Shown here: piece after piece, positions 8,547-17,800 of the stretch
Layout: each line of letters begins with the position of its first letter
How positions within the stretch are numbered: the stretch's first letter is position 1
Source of the DNA: an uncultured Prevotellaceae bacterium
GTDB lineage: Bacteria > Bacteroidota > Bacteroidia > Bacteroidales > Bacteroidaceae
Assembly: GCA_945865175.1 (NCBI GenBank)
Contig: CAMBDA010000027.1
Location: 1 to 46,021 of the forward strand
Direction: 5' to 3'
Length of the DNA: 46,021 bases
Position numbers and translations under genes: made by a program
The notes under the pieces: generated by a model
Seen by the model: the letters and a program-made list of their open reading frames with translations, nothing else
Told to the model about the DNA's origin: nothing
The model's database searches: none

Positions 8547-9245
8547 CTACTGCTTGAATGTGATTTCCGGCTCAAAGCCGAGGCTGCGGAGCAGGGAGGC
8601 GCACACGACAGCCGTATTGTTTCTGATTTCGCCGGCCAGTTCCTCCTGCAGTCGTGTGTCGCGCAGGGCTGCCTGGTAGGCCATGTCCTTGATGTGGTTG
8701 ATTTCGCTGTGCCCCACCACCGCGCGTAGCCCGGTGGCCAGGGAGAACACTTCGCCCACGGGGGTTACGGCCATCATCTCCTTCGACACGATGCCTGGCT
8801 GTGGCAGCCTCACAAGGGCCTTGCCGTCCTCCACAGTGATGTCGGAGGATGAGAGGGCGGTGAGGTCGATGCCAAAATGGAGCGTGATGTGGACGGGTAC
8901 CACGCAGGCCCTGCGACCATACTTGATGGTGGACGGTTTCCACAGGGAGCAGGGTGCATCGCTCTTGTCCGAATCGTAGATGCCCAGCTTGGTGAGCTTC
9001 ACTTCTGTGGTGGCCAGCCGTGCCTTTTTGCGAAGCACCTCGGTGAGTTCGTGTGGGCCGGGCATTCCGGTCGTCTCATGGAGGGCTTCCTGCTGGCGAT
9101 AGGCATAGATGCCACCTGCCCCCAGCAGTACAATCAGGCAACCCAGGATTACGGACACGTACATGCGCACCCTCCACCGTCGCACCTGTGCAGCGATGGG
9201 GTCTGGGCTAGAGGGAGACGATGGCGGGATGTTCTTCGTTGTCAT
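8547..9245 (-). CDS. DUF4230 family membrane-anchored protein
   Basis: The 232-residue product has a proline/serine-rich start, one membrane segment (about 27-48) and a DUF4230-type domain: LRKKARLATTEVKLTKLGI, then FGIDLTALSSSDITVEDG and VRLPQPGIVS, then a long helical tail. The start is set at ATG 9245 because the longer open frame (to 9326) would run far into the upstream gene; even so it overlaps that gene by 38 bases, which argues for translational coupling. Function is not known for this family; membrane anchoring and exposure outside the cytoplasm are inferred from the hydrophobic segment and charge distribution. Confidence 0.7.
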   Translation of the reverse strand: MTTKNIPPSSPSSPDPIAAQVRRWRVRMYVSVILGCLIVLLGAGGIYAYRQQEALHETTGMPGPHELTEVLRKKARLATTEVKLTKLGIYDSDKSDAPCSLWKPSTIKYGRRACVVPVHITLHFGIDLTALSSSDITVEDGKALVRLPQPGIVSKEMMAVTPVGEVFSLATGLRAVVGHSEINHIKDMAYQAALRDTRLQEELAGEIRNNTAVVCASLLRSLGFEPEITFKQ

Positions 9246-10020
9246 GACTTTCGGATGCTTGACGATCCAGGAAATACTGGCGCACATAGTAGTTGATCCA
9301 TGTGAAGGAGAGCTGTGTGCATGCAATGACGCCCCTCATCACCAGGTAGCCTGCCGCAGCAAACACATAGAACAGGGCAGGAAGGGTGGGCGCATCGCCC
9401 ATGGCCACGGAAGCACTGTATTGCAGCCACACGTAGACCGACAGCGCGAACGGAATGCTGCCCACTAAGAGAAGGGGAAGGGTGATGAGTGCCGAGAGGA
9501 AGGTGAAACTCACGAGCGATACATAATGGCGGTATCCGCCAGAGAGCCGGGCATAGCATTGGGCTACGCGCTGGCTGCCGAAAAACAGTTCCATCATCAC
9601 CCTGTGGATAGGCTGTACGGCCAGCATTACCACTACGGCCACTGCGGTGGTAGCCCATTTGCCCCATGCAGTACCCTGGGTGGCCATGCCTGTGCAGGCC
9701 ACCGCCACACCCACCAGCAGCCAGGGGCACATGGCCCACAGATGGCGCAGGGCACGCTGTGCCGAAAGGCGTGTGAACGACATCCCCTCCGGCCGAAGCC
9801 CCTTCTTGTCCATCACCAGGGCAATGGCACTGCCGGCATAGGCCAGATAACCCACCACAGGAAACAACGTCAGCAGCAGGAATGCGGGCCACAGACGCTT
9901 GAAGTTTGTCCACATGTGGTCGCTGCTCCTTCGCAGGCCACGACCCACAGCACCTATCAGTGTATGGGGTGCTGAAATGGCATTTTCAGCCTTTTGAGTG
10001 CTTTTTTCAGGTTGAATCAT
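9208..10020 (-). CDS. Polytopic membrane protein of unknown function
   Basis: I do not recognise the family. The 270-residue protein has a polar N-terminal tail of about 40 residues and roughly five to six hydrophobic segments (near 44-69, 94-113, 121-137, 167-197 which may be two, and 212-232), ending in an acidic, histidine-containing tail. It is the first gene of the minus-strand set with the two DUF4230-like proteins and overlaps the next gene by 38 bases. A promoter core lies 24 bases upstream of its start. Co-transcription suggests a common envelope role, but no catalytic motif is visible. Confidence 0.65.
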   Translation of the reverse strand: MIQPEKSTQKAENAISAPHTLIGAVGRGLRRSSDHMWTNFKRLWPAFLLLTLFPVVGYLAYAGSAIALVMDKKGLRPEGMSFTRLSAQRALRHLWAMCPWLLVGVAVACTGMATQGTAWGKWATTAVAVVVMLAVQPIHRVMMELFFGSQRVAQCYARLSGGYRHYVSLVSFTFLSALITLPLLLVGSIPFALSVYVWLQYSASVAMGDAPTLPALFYVFAAAGYLVMRGVIACTQLSFTWINYYVRQYFLDRQASESHDNEEHPAIVSL

Positions 10021-10043
10021 TACAATATCTTTTTATTTGAATG

Positions 10044-10051
10044 CAAAGTTA
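10044..10051 (-). promoter_or_regulatory. -7 promoter element of the DUF4230 operon
   Basis: TAACTTTG on the minus strand matches TAnnTTTG and lies 24 bases upstream of the membrane-protein start. No good -33 TTTG was found at 19-21 bases. It overlaps the short region shared with the divergent plus-strand promoter. Confidence 0.55.
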
Positions 10052-10064
10052 TAAAAAAAGGCTG

Positions 10065-10072
10065 TATCTTTG
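10065..10072 (+). promoter_or_regulatory. -7 promoter element of the oxidoreductase operon
   Basis: TATCTTTG is a perfect TAnnTTTG match 31 bases before the ATG at 10103. Because the element covers the TTG at 10070 that would extend the reading frame, it rules out that longer start. Confidence 0.65.
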
Positions 10073-10102
10073 CGCCGTCAAACCACAAATTTCACTTTTA
10101 TT

Positions 10103-11092
10103 ATGGTTAATGAAAAAGAAATAAGATGGGGATTCATCGGTTGCGGAGAGGTGACCGAGCGCAAGAGCGGGCCTGCCTTTTCAAAAATCAAGGGCAGCAA
10201 GGTGGTGGCAGTGATGAGTCGCGGACGTGACAGGGCACACTCGTATGCCGAACGCCACCACATCCCCCGATGGTACACCGATGCGCAGCAGCTCATCGAC
10301 GACGAGGAGGTGAATGCCGTGTACATTGCCACACCGCCGTCCTCCCATGCCACCTATGCCATCATGGCCATGAAGGCAGGCAAGCCCGTATATGTGGAGA
10401 AACCATTGGCCAGCAGCTATATGGATTGCCAGCGTATCAACCGTATCAGCGAACAGACACACGTGCCCTGCTTTGTGGCCTATTACCGGCGTTTCCTGCC
10501 CTATTTCCAAAAGGTGAAACAACTGGTGGACAGCGGTGCCATCGGGCGTGTCATCAATGTGCAGATACGCTTTGCCGCCCCTCCGCGCGACCTCGACTAC
10601 AACAGCACCAATCTGCCGTGGCGTGTGCAGCGCGACATTGCAGGCGGCGGCTATTTCTACGACTTGGCCCCTCATCAGATAGACCTCCTGCAGGAGATTT
10701 TCGGCCCCATCGTGTATGCCAAGGGCTACAGCACCAACCGCGGCGGGCTGTACCAGACGGAGGACACGGTGAGCGCAGCCTTCCAGTTTGCCGACGGCCT
10801 GCCGGGCAGCGGCTCATGGTGCTTTGTGGCGCATGAGAGCGCGCGTACCGACCGCATCGAGCTGATTGGCGACCGTGGCCAGATATGCTTCTCGGTATTC
10901 ACCTACGAGCCCATTGCCCTCCACGACAGCAACGGCAGGCAGGAAATCCGCGTGGAAAACCCGCCTCATGTACAGATGCCGCTCATCGAGCGTGTGGTAG
11001 ATCACATCCAGGGCACAGGCACCTGCCCAGCCGACTCCATCAGCGCCACCAGCGTGAACTGGGTGGTGGATAAGATCTTAGGAAAAATATAA
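10103..11092 (+). CDS. Gfo/Idh/MocA family NAD(P)-dependent oxidoreductase
   Basis: The 329-residue protein has an N-terminal Rossmann fold (GFIGCGEV, 10-17), the family EKP motif (99-101, Lys100 catalytic) and a C-terminal substrate domain with GGGYFYDLAPHQIDLL, where Asp187 and His191 fit the usual active-site pair. The family oxidises or reduces sugar and cyclitol carbons; the substrate cannot be read from sequence. The ATG at 10103 is chosen because the promoter overlaps any earlier start. A PHP phosphoesterase follows after 51 bases, then a tyrosine phosphatase overlapping by 4 bases, so the three are probably one transcript. Confidence 0.88.
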   Translation: MVNEKEIRWGFIGCGEVTERKSGPAFSKIKGSKVVAVMSRGRDRAHSYAERHHIPRWYTDAQQLIDDEEVNAVYIATPPSSHATYAIMAMKAGKPVYVEKPLASSYMDCQRINRISEQTHVPCFVAYYRRFLPYFQKVKQLVDSGAIGRVINVQIRFAAPPRDLDYNSTNLPWRVQRDIAGGGYFYDLAPHQIDLLQEIFGPIVYAKGYSTNRGGLYQTEDTVSAAFQFADGLPGSGSWCFVAHESARTDRIELIGDRGQICFSVFTYEPIALHDSNGRQEIRVENPPHVQMPLIERVVDHIQGTGTCPADSISATSVNWVVDKILGKI

Positions 11093-11143
11093 ACATTTGA
11101 TATTCAATAATAAATATAAAATTATCTAAATTGTCAATATATT

Positions 11144-11863
11144 ATGCAGATAGCACTGGACGTACACACACACACCATTGTCAGCGGCCATGCCTTCAGC
11201 TCCATGCAGGAAATGGTGCAGGAAGCTGCCCGCAAGGGATTGCAACTGCTTGGCATTACCGAACACACACCTGGCATACCCGGAACGTGCGACCTTATCT
11301 ATTTTCGCAACCTTCATGTAGTGCCCCGCCGTATGTATGGCGTGGAGTTGATGCTGGGGGCCGAAATCAACATCCTCGACACCCAGGGCAACATTGACCT
11401 GCCGGAGGAATACATGCAGATGCTCGACCTGCGTATTGCCGGCATCCACTCACTCTGTTACAAGCCGGGAACGGCCGAGGAGAACACACATGGGATGATA
11501 TGCGCCATCAGCAATCCGTATATCCAGATTATCAGCCATCCGGCCGACGGCACGGCACAGTTGCTGTTTGAGCCCATCGTGAAGGCGGCCAAGGAGCACC
11601 ACACACTGCTGGAGATCAACAATTCGTCGCTCCGTCCCACTCGGGGAAAGGTGAAGGCCCTCACCAATAATATGGCCCTCCTGCGCCTGTGCAAGCAGTA
11701 CCAGGTGCCTGTGATTCTGGGCAGTGATGCCCACATCTCCTTCGATGTGGCCGGTCTCGACTATGCCCTTGACCTGGTGCGCAGAACCGAATTTCCCGAG
11801 GCGCTCATCATGAACACCTCAGTGGAGCGTTTCAAAAGCTATCTCAAATCCTCTCCTCAATGA
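11144..11863 (+). CDS. PHP-domain phosphoesterase (YcdX-like)
   Basis: The 239-residue protein is a complete PHP domain with the metal-binding motifs in order: DVHTHT (His8 and His10), SGHAF (His16), GITEHTPG, GIHS, ISHPAD and GSDAH. This is the E. coli YcdX group, trinuclear-metal phosphatases with unsettled physiological substrates. Its stop overlaps the start of the tyrosine phosphatase by 4 bases (ATGA), which points to translational coupling. Confidence 0.85.
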   Translation: MQIALDVHTHTIVSGHAFSSMQEMVQEAARKGLQLLGITEHTPGIPGTCDLIYFRNLHVVPRRMYGVELMLGAEINILDTQGNIDLPEEYMQMLDLRIAGIHSLCYKPGTAEENTHGMICAISNPYIQIISHPADGTAQLLFEPIVKAAKEHHTLLEINNSSLRPTRGKVKALTNNMALLRLCKQYQVPVILGSDAHISFDVAGLDYALDLVRRTEFPEALIMNTSVERFKSYLKSSPQ

Positions 11864-12327
11864 CAAACATTCTCTTTGTATGCCTCGGCAACATCTGCCG
11901 TTCATGTACGGCTGAAACCATTCTATGCCAGCAGCTCCGGCAGGCAGGTCTCTCTCATCTGGCCCATGTGGATTCGGCCGGCATTCTGTCCTATCATCAG
12001 GGCGAGCAGGCCGACCCCCGTATGCGTATGCATGCCTCCCGTCACGGCTACCACATCACCCATCTCTCGCGTCCTGTGCGCAGAAGCGATTTCTTTGATT
12101 TCGACCTTATCCTGGGCATGGATGCGGCCAATATTGAAGACCTGCGCGAGATGGCTCCTTCGCTGGACGTGCTTCCCAAGATACGTCTTGTCACCGACTA
12201 TTCCTCCCTGCCCGATGTGAATGAAGTGCCCGACCCCTACTATGGGGGCAGCGAGGGCTTTGAACGCACCATCCGTCTGCTCGAGGATGCCTGCGAGGGC
12301 ATCGTCCGTGAGCTGAAGGGGGAATAG
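11860..12327 (+). CDS. Low-molecular-weight protein-tyrosine phosphatase
   Basis: The 155-residue protein begins with the P-loop FVCLGNICRS, with nucleophile Cys8 and Arg14 (C-x5-R), and carries the general-acid motif DPYYGG near residue 125. Length is typical. In bacteria the family often acts on tyrosine kinases of polysaccharide export or on other phosphotyrosine targets; here no kinase is adjacent. It is the last gene of the oxidoreductase-PHP operon. Confidence 0.93.
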   Translation: MTNILFVCLGNICRSCTAETILCQQLRQAGLSHLAHVDSAGILSYHQGEQADPRMRMHASRHGYHITHLSRPVRRSDFFDFDLILGMDAANIEDLREMAPSLDVLPKIRLVTDYSSLPDVNEVPDPYYGGSEGFERTIRLLEDACEGIVRELKGE

Positions 12328-12402
12328 CCTTTTGCTCTTTTTCATCGTTTTCGGAGCACACGTGTAGGGTGTTCAGAATCCTAATGCGACATTCTATAAC
12401 GC

Positions 12403-12491
12403 ATAACGTCGCAAATTCTGCGACAAAATCACAAAAACAATGTCGAATCGCCAAAGAGAATCCCAAAATAACGCATAATTTGCGACGTTAT
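12403..12491. repeat. Long inverted repeat with internal GCGAC/GTCGC motifs
   Basis: A perfect 15-base inverted repeat (ATAACGTCGCAAATT at 12403-12417, its complement at 12477-12491) encloses about 59 bases. Further GCGAC/GTCGC copies occur just upstream (from 12385) and inside, so several alternative hairpins are possible. It lies in the 264-base gap between the converging tyrosine phosphatase and GH78 genes. It could be a structured RNA, a protein-binding site or a repeat-family member. Confidence 0.65.
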
Positions 12492-12504
12492 TCACATAAA
12501 ACAA

Positions 12505-12551
12505 CGAAAAGCCCCTCGGAGGGGAACCTTGGCAGGTTCTGCTCCGAGGGG
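12505..12551 (-). terminator. Terminator of the GH78 gene
   Basis: A long hairpin has outer arms CCCCTCGGAG (12512-12521) and CTCCGAGGGG (12542-12551) and inner arms GAACC (12524-12528) and GGTTC (12535-12539). On the minus strand it is followed by CTTTTCGTTG. It lies about 40 bases past the GH78 stop codon. Confidence 0.75.
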
Positions 12552-12591
12552 AGAAAATGAATGGGGTTTGTGAGGGTAAGGTCTTAGGGAA

Positions 12592-15186
12592 TCAGAGCTC
12601 CACCTGATAGGTGCCGGCCTCGTAGTCCTTCGACTCGCTCTGTCCGGGCAGGGTAACGGTGGCGGTGGCACCCTCAGGGATGGTGAAGTTCCATACCCAC
12701 TTCTCACCCTCGTACTTCCATTCGCTCTTGATAAGGCCGGCTGCCGAGTTGTAGGAAGCCTTCACGAAGCCCAGACGCTTGTCGGGAACGGGCTTCATGA
12801 TGATGTGCTTGAAGCCAGGGTTGGCCGTGTCGGCGCTGATGCCGGCCATGGTCTCCCACATCCATTCGCACACGGCACCGTAGGCATAGTGGTTGAAGCT
12901 GTTCATGCCCTTGGGGCCCATTCCCTTGTCCAGCATGTAGCTGTTCCAGCGTTCCCAGATGGTGGTGGCACCGTTGTCCACAGAATAGAGCCAGCTGGGG
13001 TTCTTGCGCTGGAAGAGCAACTCGTAGGCGATGTCCACCATACCGTTGTCGGTGAGCGTACCCATGAGGATGGATGTGCCCAGGAAGCCGGTCTGCAGGC
13101 AGTTGTCGTGGTCGGCAAAGTTCTGGCGCAGACGCTGGATGACTGCTTCCTTGGCTGCGCCCTCCACCAGATGGTTCTTCAGGGCGAAGAGGGCAGGGGT
13201 CTGCATGGTGTTGAGGATTTCGGTCTTGAAGGTTCCGTCCTCGTTGAGGAAGGTTTCCTGCAGATAGGCTCTGGCAGCAGCCTCCATGGCCTCATACTTG
13301 GCAGCGTCGCGTCCGGTGGCCTTGGCCATGTCGCGCATCATGCCGGCATCCATGCACCAGTAGCTGGCACACAGATAGCTCCAGTATACGTATGTCTCGG
13401 GACGATTCACGTGGTTGCCGTTCTCGTCGACCATGCGGATGGTGCCGGAGCAGCTCTCCAGGGGCTCATAGCTCAGCCAGTCGGCCCACTGGAAGTTGGA
13501 GTTGTAGGCAGCCAGTGCGTGGTGGTCATACTTGGTTTCGTTGATGGTGTTCATGAATTTCTCCATCGATTCCCAGCTCTCGTCGATGATGGAGGCGTCG
13601 CCAAACTGCTTCCACACCACCCAGGGAACGATGATGCCGGCATCTGCCCATCCTACGCGGAACATGTCGCCGGGTTCCGAACCATACTGTGCCTGGGGAG
13701 CCACACCGGGATAGCCGCCTTGCGGGCTCTGGGTGTCACGCATATCGCGCAGCCACTTGTGGAAGAATCGGTCGGTATTGGCAAAGAAGGTACCGGTCTC
13801 GGTGAACACCTGTGTGTCGGCTGTCCAGCCAAGACGCTCGTTGCGCTGTGGGCAGTCGGTGGGCACCGACAGATAGTTGGAACGCTGTCCCCACTGGGTG
13901 TTGCTGATGAGGCGGTTTACCGATTCGTCGCCCGTGGTGAGGGTACCTATCTCCATGTCCTGTGCAATGGAGGTGACGGGCAGCGACTGGATTTGCTTGA
14001 TGCGCACTTCATCGGTGGCTGTGATGGACACGAAGCGGTAGCCGTAGAAGGTGCACTGGGGATGATAGGCCACATAGCCGTCGTTCTGTGCAAAGGTGTA
14101 CTTGAGAAGCATGCCGATGTCGGGGATGCGCAGGTTGGTGCGGTGGCAACTGCCCTCAGGACCGTCCATGCCGCGGCTCTTGGCTCCGTTGCCGTCGTTG
14201 AGCAACTCGGCGGGGAGACAGGTGAGCTGGGTGCCTTCCTTGGCACTGAACACGAACGAGGGCACGGCTGCACAGTTCTGGCCGAAGTCGATGACCAGTG
14301 TCTCTTCGGGCTGGATGACCATCTCTTCGCCGGCTTTGTATTCTCTGGTGATGACCACGGTGCCATAGTTTTCCTCATTGTCGCCGGTCACCCCTTTCCA
14401 CACGTAAGCCTTCTGGGGATCCAGGGCCAAGTCGGTGCGCAGGTAGATTTCGGCACCGTCGGAGGGCAGGATCTCACCCTTGAACTCGTTGTTCTCCTCG
14501 GGAGTGGAGAGTTTTTCGGGAGTTTCGTAGCCAGGAAGGATGCGGGCGTCATACTCTTCGCCGTCGAAGATGGCAGCGTGCGTTACAGGACCGGCGATAC
14601 CGGCCTTCCAGTTTTCCGTGTCGGTGCCGAAGACGGCGGTGGTGCCGTCGGTGTAGGTCACCTCCACTATGCCCCTGAAGGCCACCTTACGGCCAATCAT
14701 GCCGTCGTGTCCGCCGGGGGTGATGATCTTGTCGGCCCACCATCCCGGGGTCACCTGTACGGACAGCGTGTTCTCGGCACCTGCCTTGGTGGAGAAGGCA
14801 TCTGTGATGTCGTAGGTGAACGAGCGTTTGGTCTTCTCGTAATGGGTGAATCCGGGCTTTAGGATTTCCTTGCCCACGATCTGTCCGTTGACATAGAGCT
14901 GGTACACGCCCAGGCCCGCGGTCATCCATTTCACGGACGACACGGCCTTCTCGTTCTTCATGGTAGTGAGGAACCAGCTGGCCCCGTCGGCCGCGCGTTC
15001 GTTGGCTCCGCCGATAGCGCCTGTCACCACGGGAGCGTCAACCACCGAAATCCATTTCGACTGGTCCCACAGTTTGCTGTCGAGGGCATCGGTGCGACTG
15101 CCTACCTCTGTGGGTGCTTTCGTACATCCCGTCACCGCTGCCAAGATGAGACCTGCGGTGAGTGTGAAAACATTGTTTTTGTTCAT
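12592..15186 (-). CDS. Alpha-L-rhamnosidase lipoprotein (GH78)
   Basis: The 864-residue enzyme removes terminal alpha-L-rhamnose from glycans or glycosides. A lipoprotein signal ends at Cys21 (AAVTGC), so it is probably anchored to the outer membrane or periplasmic face. N-terminal beta-sandwich domains (about 60-300, including LYVNGQIVGKE and PGWWADKII) precede the (alpha/alpha)6 barrel, whose hallmark DCPQRNERLGW (444-454) contains the expected acidic catalytic region. A C-terminal beta domain follows (IMKPVPD onward). It lies 142 bases downstream of the GH2 gene on the same strand, and no promoter core was seen between them, so co-transcription is likely. Confidence 0.93.
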   Translation of the reverse strand: MNKNNVFTLTAGLILAAVTGCTKAPTEVGSRTDALDSKLWDQSKWISVVDAPVVTGAIGGANERAADGASWFLTTMKNEKAVSSVKWMTAGLGVYQLYVNGQIVGKEILKPGFTHYEKTKRSFTYDITDAFSTKAGAENTLSVQVTPGWWADKIITPGGHDGMIGRKVAFRGIVEVTYTDGTTAVFGTDTENWKAGIAGPVTHAAIFDGEEYDARILPGYETPEKLSTPEENNEFKGEILPSDGAEIYLRTDLALDPQKAYVWKGVTGDNEENYGTVVITREYKAGEEMVIQPEETLVIDFGQNCAAVPSFVFSAKEGTQLTCLPAELLNDGNGAKSRGMDGPEGSCHRTNLRIPDIGMLLKYTFAQNDGYVAYHPQCTFYGYRFVSITATDEVRIKQIQSLPVTSIAQDMEIGTLTTGDESVNRLISNTQWGQRSNYLSVPTDCPQRNERLGWTADTQVFTETGTFFANTDRFFHKWLRDMRDTQSPQGGYPGVAPQAQYGSEPGDMFRVGWADAGIIVPWVVWKQFGDASIIDESWESMEKFMNTINETKYDHHALAAYNSNFQWADWLSYEPLESCSGTIRMVDENGNHVNRPETYVYWSYLCASYWCMDAGMMRDMAKATGRDAAKYEAMEAAARAYLQETFLNEDGTFKTEILNTMQTPALFALKNHLVEGAAKEAVIQRLRQNFADHDNCLQTGFLGTSILMGTLTDNGMVDIAYELLFQRKNPSWLYSVDNGATTIWERWNSYMLDKGMGPKGMNSFNHYAYGAVCEWMWETMAGISADTANPGFKHIIMKPVPDKRLGFVKASYNSAAGLIKSEWKYEGEKWVWNFTIPEGATATVTLPGQSESKDYEAGTYQVEL

Positions 15187-15328
15187 AATTCTTTTCGTGC
15201 AGCTTTGGTTTGGTTATAACAATTATACATTTGTGAATGGACTTTCCTGATGGCTTTGCTGCATTTTCTGTACCTTAGGCACGTTTCCATGTCACATATA
15301 CTTTTTTCTCCTTTTTCCCCTGCGGAAG

Positions 15329-17779
15329 TCAGGGCCGCTGGGGTGGTGTGCCTGGGTGGAGCGTGAGGGTGGCAGGCTTCAGCCCTTCTGCCCGTGCCTG
15401 GATTTTCACTGCGCCCGGCTCTCCTGTGGAGCGCAGGATGAGGCATGCCTGGCCCTGGAAGAGCCTTCTGTGGTCAGCCACGTAGGATTCGCCGGAGTAC
15501 ATGTCTCCGCCTGCCACGGCCACCAGCTGGGCAGGCCCGTCCACCGTAAATTTTACATCGGCAGTGCAGGAAGGCACCGTGCGTCCCTGGCGGTCTGTAG
15601 CGGTGATGCGGATGTATTTCAGGTCCTGCGCGTCGGCCATCCAGGGCAGTGTGTCGGCAGTGGCCGTCAGCGAGTGGGCCTTGCCCGCGGTCTCCACCCG
15701 ATGGCGCGCTACCACTTTGCCTCCCGTACGGGCAATGGCTTCGATGCTGCCAGCCTTGTAGGGAATGCGTTCCCACTTTATTTTATTGCGTGTGCGCGCG
15801 TTCTTGTCGTTTGCCTTCACGCCCATGCTCTTGCCACACACCTTCAGTTCCACCTCCTCGGCATTGGTGAAGGTGTAGAGGGTGAGCTGGCTGCCCTCCT
15901 TGCGGTTCCAGTGGTCGGTGAGGCGTGCTGTGCCCACGCGCACATCGTTCCACAGGGTGTTGTCCTTTCCTTCCTCCACGGCCAGGTGCACCACAGGCTC
16001 CTCGGGCTTGAAATAGCTGCGCAGGTGCCATGCAGCGGGCTTGGGGCAGAGCGTGATGTCAAACATGCCCTGGGTCCATCCCTTGGCAGGCCAACCGGCC
16101 GACTCGCCCAGATAGTCTATCATGCCCCAGTAGGCCAGTCCTATCACACGGTCCAGGTCCATCTCAAAGAAATTGGCACCCATGGCCGAAGTGCTGGCTT
16201 CGCTCTGGTAGAACGTGAGGTGGGGGAACCTGCGTCCGTCGCCTGGGAAATACATGTAGCGGTAGTTGTAGGATGCCACATCGGTCTCCATTACCAGTGG
16301 AGCGGGCAGCGAATCGGTGTCGGGATGGCGACCACGCGGGTGCATGGCCACGGTGATGGGGCGTGTGGTGTCGAACCGATGAATCAGTTCGCGCTGCAGC
16401 CGGTAGGGTGTGATACCCCAGTCGGCAAAGGGCAGCGACCAATAGGTCTGCAGTTCATTGCCCAGACTCCACATCACTACGGAGGGATGGTTGCGGTCGC
16501 GCTTCACCCATTCGGGCACATCATGCTGCCACAGGTTCACCCAGGGCGTGCGGCCGCCTGCATACTGGGTGAGCCACTTGTCGTACAGCTCGTCCACCAC
16601 CAGGATGCCCAGGCTGTCGCACAGGTCCATGAAGACCTGGCTGTAGGGGTTGTGTGAGGTGCGCACGTGGTTCACGCCGAATGCCTTGAGCATGCGCAGT
16701 TGTTTCTCTATAGCCCGGGGGTAGGCGGCGGCACCCAGCGGACCCAACGTGTTGTGGCCGGCCATTCCCTGGAGCAGTGTCTTCTCGCCGTTCACGCGGA
16801 GTCCGTATTGTGGCGAGTAGCTGAGGGTGCGGATGCCGAACCGTTGTGTGAAGGAGTCGGCGGCCGTGCCGTCGGGCCGGCGCAGGGTGAGGCGTGCATG
16901 ATAAAGGTGGGGCTGCCGGGGACTCCACAGCATGGGGTGGGGCAGACGGATGCTGTCCACGGGATGCTCGCAGGTCTTCTGTCCGCGGTTGAAACGGATG
17001 CGGCGGGTGCAGGAATATACGGTGTGTCCTTTCTGGTCGGCTATCTCCACATCCACAGTGAGGCTGTCGGTGCGCAACAGGCAGGTGATTTCGGCCTGGA
17101 TGGCAATCAGTGCCTCTTCGGTACTGGCTTCCGGCGTGGTGATGTACAGGGGATGGCGCGTAAAGTGGAGTTGTGGGTCGGTGACCAGGATGCTCACGGG
17201 GCGGAACAGGCCTCCACCCGTGTACCAGCGTGAGTTTTCGGGCCTGCGTGTGTCGGCACGGATGGCCAGCAGGTTGTCCCCCTCCCACAGCAGTTTGTCC
17301 GACAGTTCGCTTTCGAAGCCCAGGTAGCCATAGTCGGTCCCTCCGATGGGTTGCCCGTTGAGATAGGCATCGCCCACCAGCATGATGCCTTCCACATCCA
17401 GCATTACCCTGCGTCTCCGCCAGGAGGGATCGGGTCTGAACCGATGGAAATACCATCCGCTGCCCATCTCCTTGAATCCGCGTGCGCTGAGCCGGCTTTT
17501 CACGTTGGCCGCTGCATCCGATTCGTCGGGCTTTTCGTCGGCCGACGGTTCCACCCATGGCTGGCTAATCTGGAAGTCGTGGGGCAGATTCACCTCCACT
17601 CCTCCTTGGGCAGGTATGTCCTTGGCCGATATGGGCTGTCCGTTCACTGTGTCTCCGGCCACGAAAATCCATTTCTGGGTGAGCGGTATGCGTTCCCTTG
17701 TTTGGGAGAGGGAAGGCATGCTGTGGAGCAGAATCAGGAAAAAGGCCGTCCAGGGCAGCAGATGATTATTTCTTGGCAT
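15329..17779 (-). CDS. Glycoside hydrolase family 2 (beta-galactosidase-like)
   Basis: The 816-residue exported enzyme has a signal peptide (about 1-26, ending SLSQ), a sugar-binding sandwich (about 35-200), an immunoglobulin-like domain, then the TIM barrel with acid/base Glu442 (WSLGNE) and likely nucleophile Glu527 (FYQSEAS). The tail contains a DUF4982-like sandwich (about 620-690) and a further C-terminal domain common in Bacteroidales GH2 enzymes. The ATG at 17779 is used; a longer TTG start at 17803 would fall in the promoter core. Specificity could be beta-galactosidase or another exo-beta-glycosidase. Pairing with a rhamnosidase suggests attack on a pectic or other rhamnose-containing glycan (inference). 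Confidence 0.9.
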   Translation of the reverse strand: MPRNNHLLPWTAFFLILLHSMPSLSQTRERIPLTQKWIFVAGDTVNGQPISAKDIPAQGGVEVNLPHDFQISQPWVEPSADEKPDESDAAANVKSRLSARGFKEMGSGWYFHRFRPDPSWRRRRVMLDVEGIMLVGDAYLNGQPIGGTDYGYLGFESELSDKLLWEGDNLLAIRADTRRPENSRWYTGGGLFRPVSILVTDPQLHFTRHPLYITTPEASTEEALIAIQAEITCLLRTDSLTVDVEIADQKGHTVYSCTRRIRFNRGQKTCEHPVDSIRLPHPMLWSPRQPHLYHARLTLRRPDGTAADSFTQRFGIRTLSYSPQYGLRVNGEKTLLQGMAGHNTLGPLGAAAYPRAIEKQLRMLKAFGVNHVRTSHNPYSQVFMDLCDSLGILVVDELYDKWLTQYAGGRTPWVNLWQHDVPEWVKRDRNHPSVVMWSLGNELQTYWSLPFADWGITPYRLQRELIHRFDTTRPITVAMHPRGRHPDTDSLPAPLVMETDVASYNYRYMYFPGDGRRFPHLTFYQSEASTSAMGANFFEMDLDRVIGLAYWGMIDYLGESAGWPAKGWTQGMFDITLCPKPAAWHLRSYFKPEEPVVHLAVEEGKDNTLWNDVRVGTARLTDHWNRKEGSQLTLYTFTNAEEVELKVCGKSMGVKANDKNARTRNKIKWERIPYKAGSIEAIARTGGKVVARHRVETAGKAHSLTATADTLPWMADAQDLKYIRITATDRQGRTVPSCTADVKFTVDGPAQLVAVAGGDMYSGESYVADHRRLFQGQACLILRSTGEPGAVKIQARAEGLKPATLTLHPGTPPQRP

Positions 17780-17800
17780 ATTTTTTTTGGTTTTTGCTTG

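Noticed and set aside
10070..10102. TTG start extending the oxidoreductase by 11 residues
   Set aside because: The codon lies inside the TATCTTTG promoter core, and the ATG at 10103 directly precedes the conserved Rossmann start.
12805..14862. 685-residue plus-strand open frame across the GH78 gene
   Set aside because: Antisense to a recognised rhamnosidase; composition (repeated Gly, His and Val) is that of an antisense shadow, and no promoter or ribosome site was seen.
15226..15233. Plus-strand TACATTTG between the GH2 and GH78 genes
   Set aside because: It would transcribe against both genes and no plus-strand gene follows, so it is not called as a promoter.
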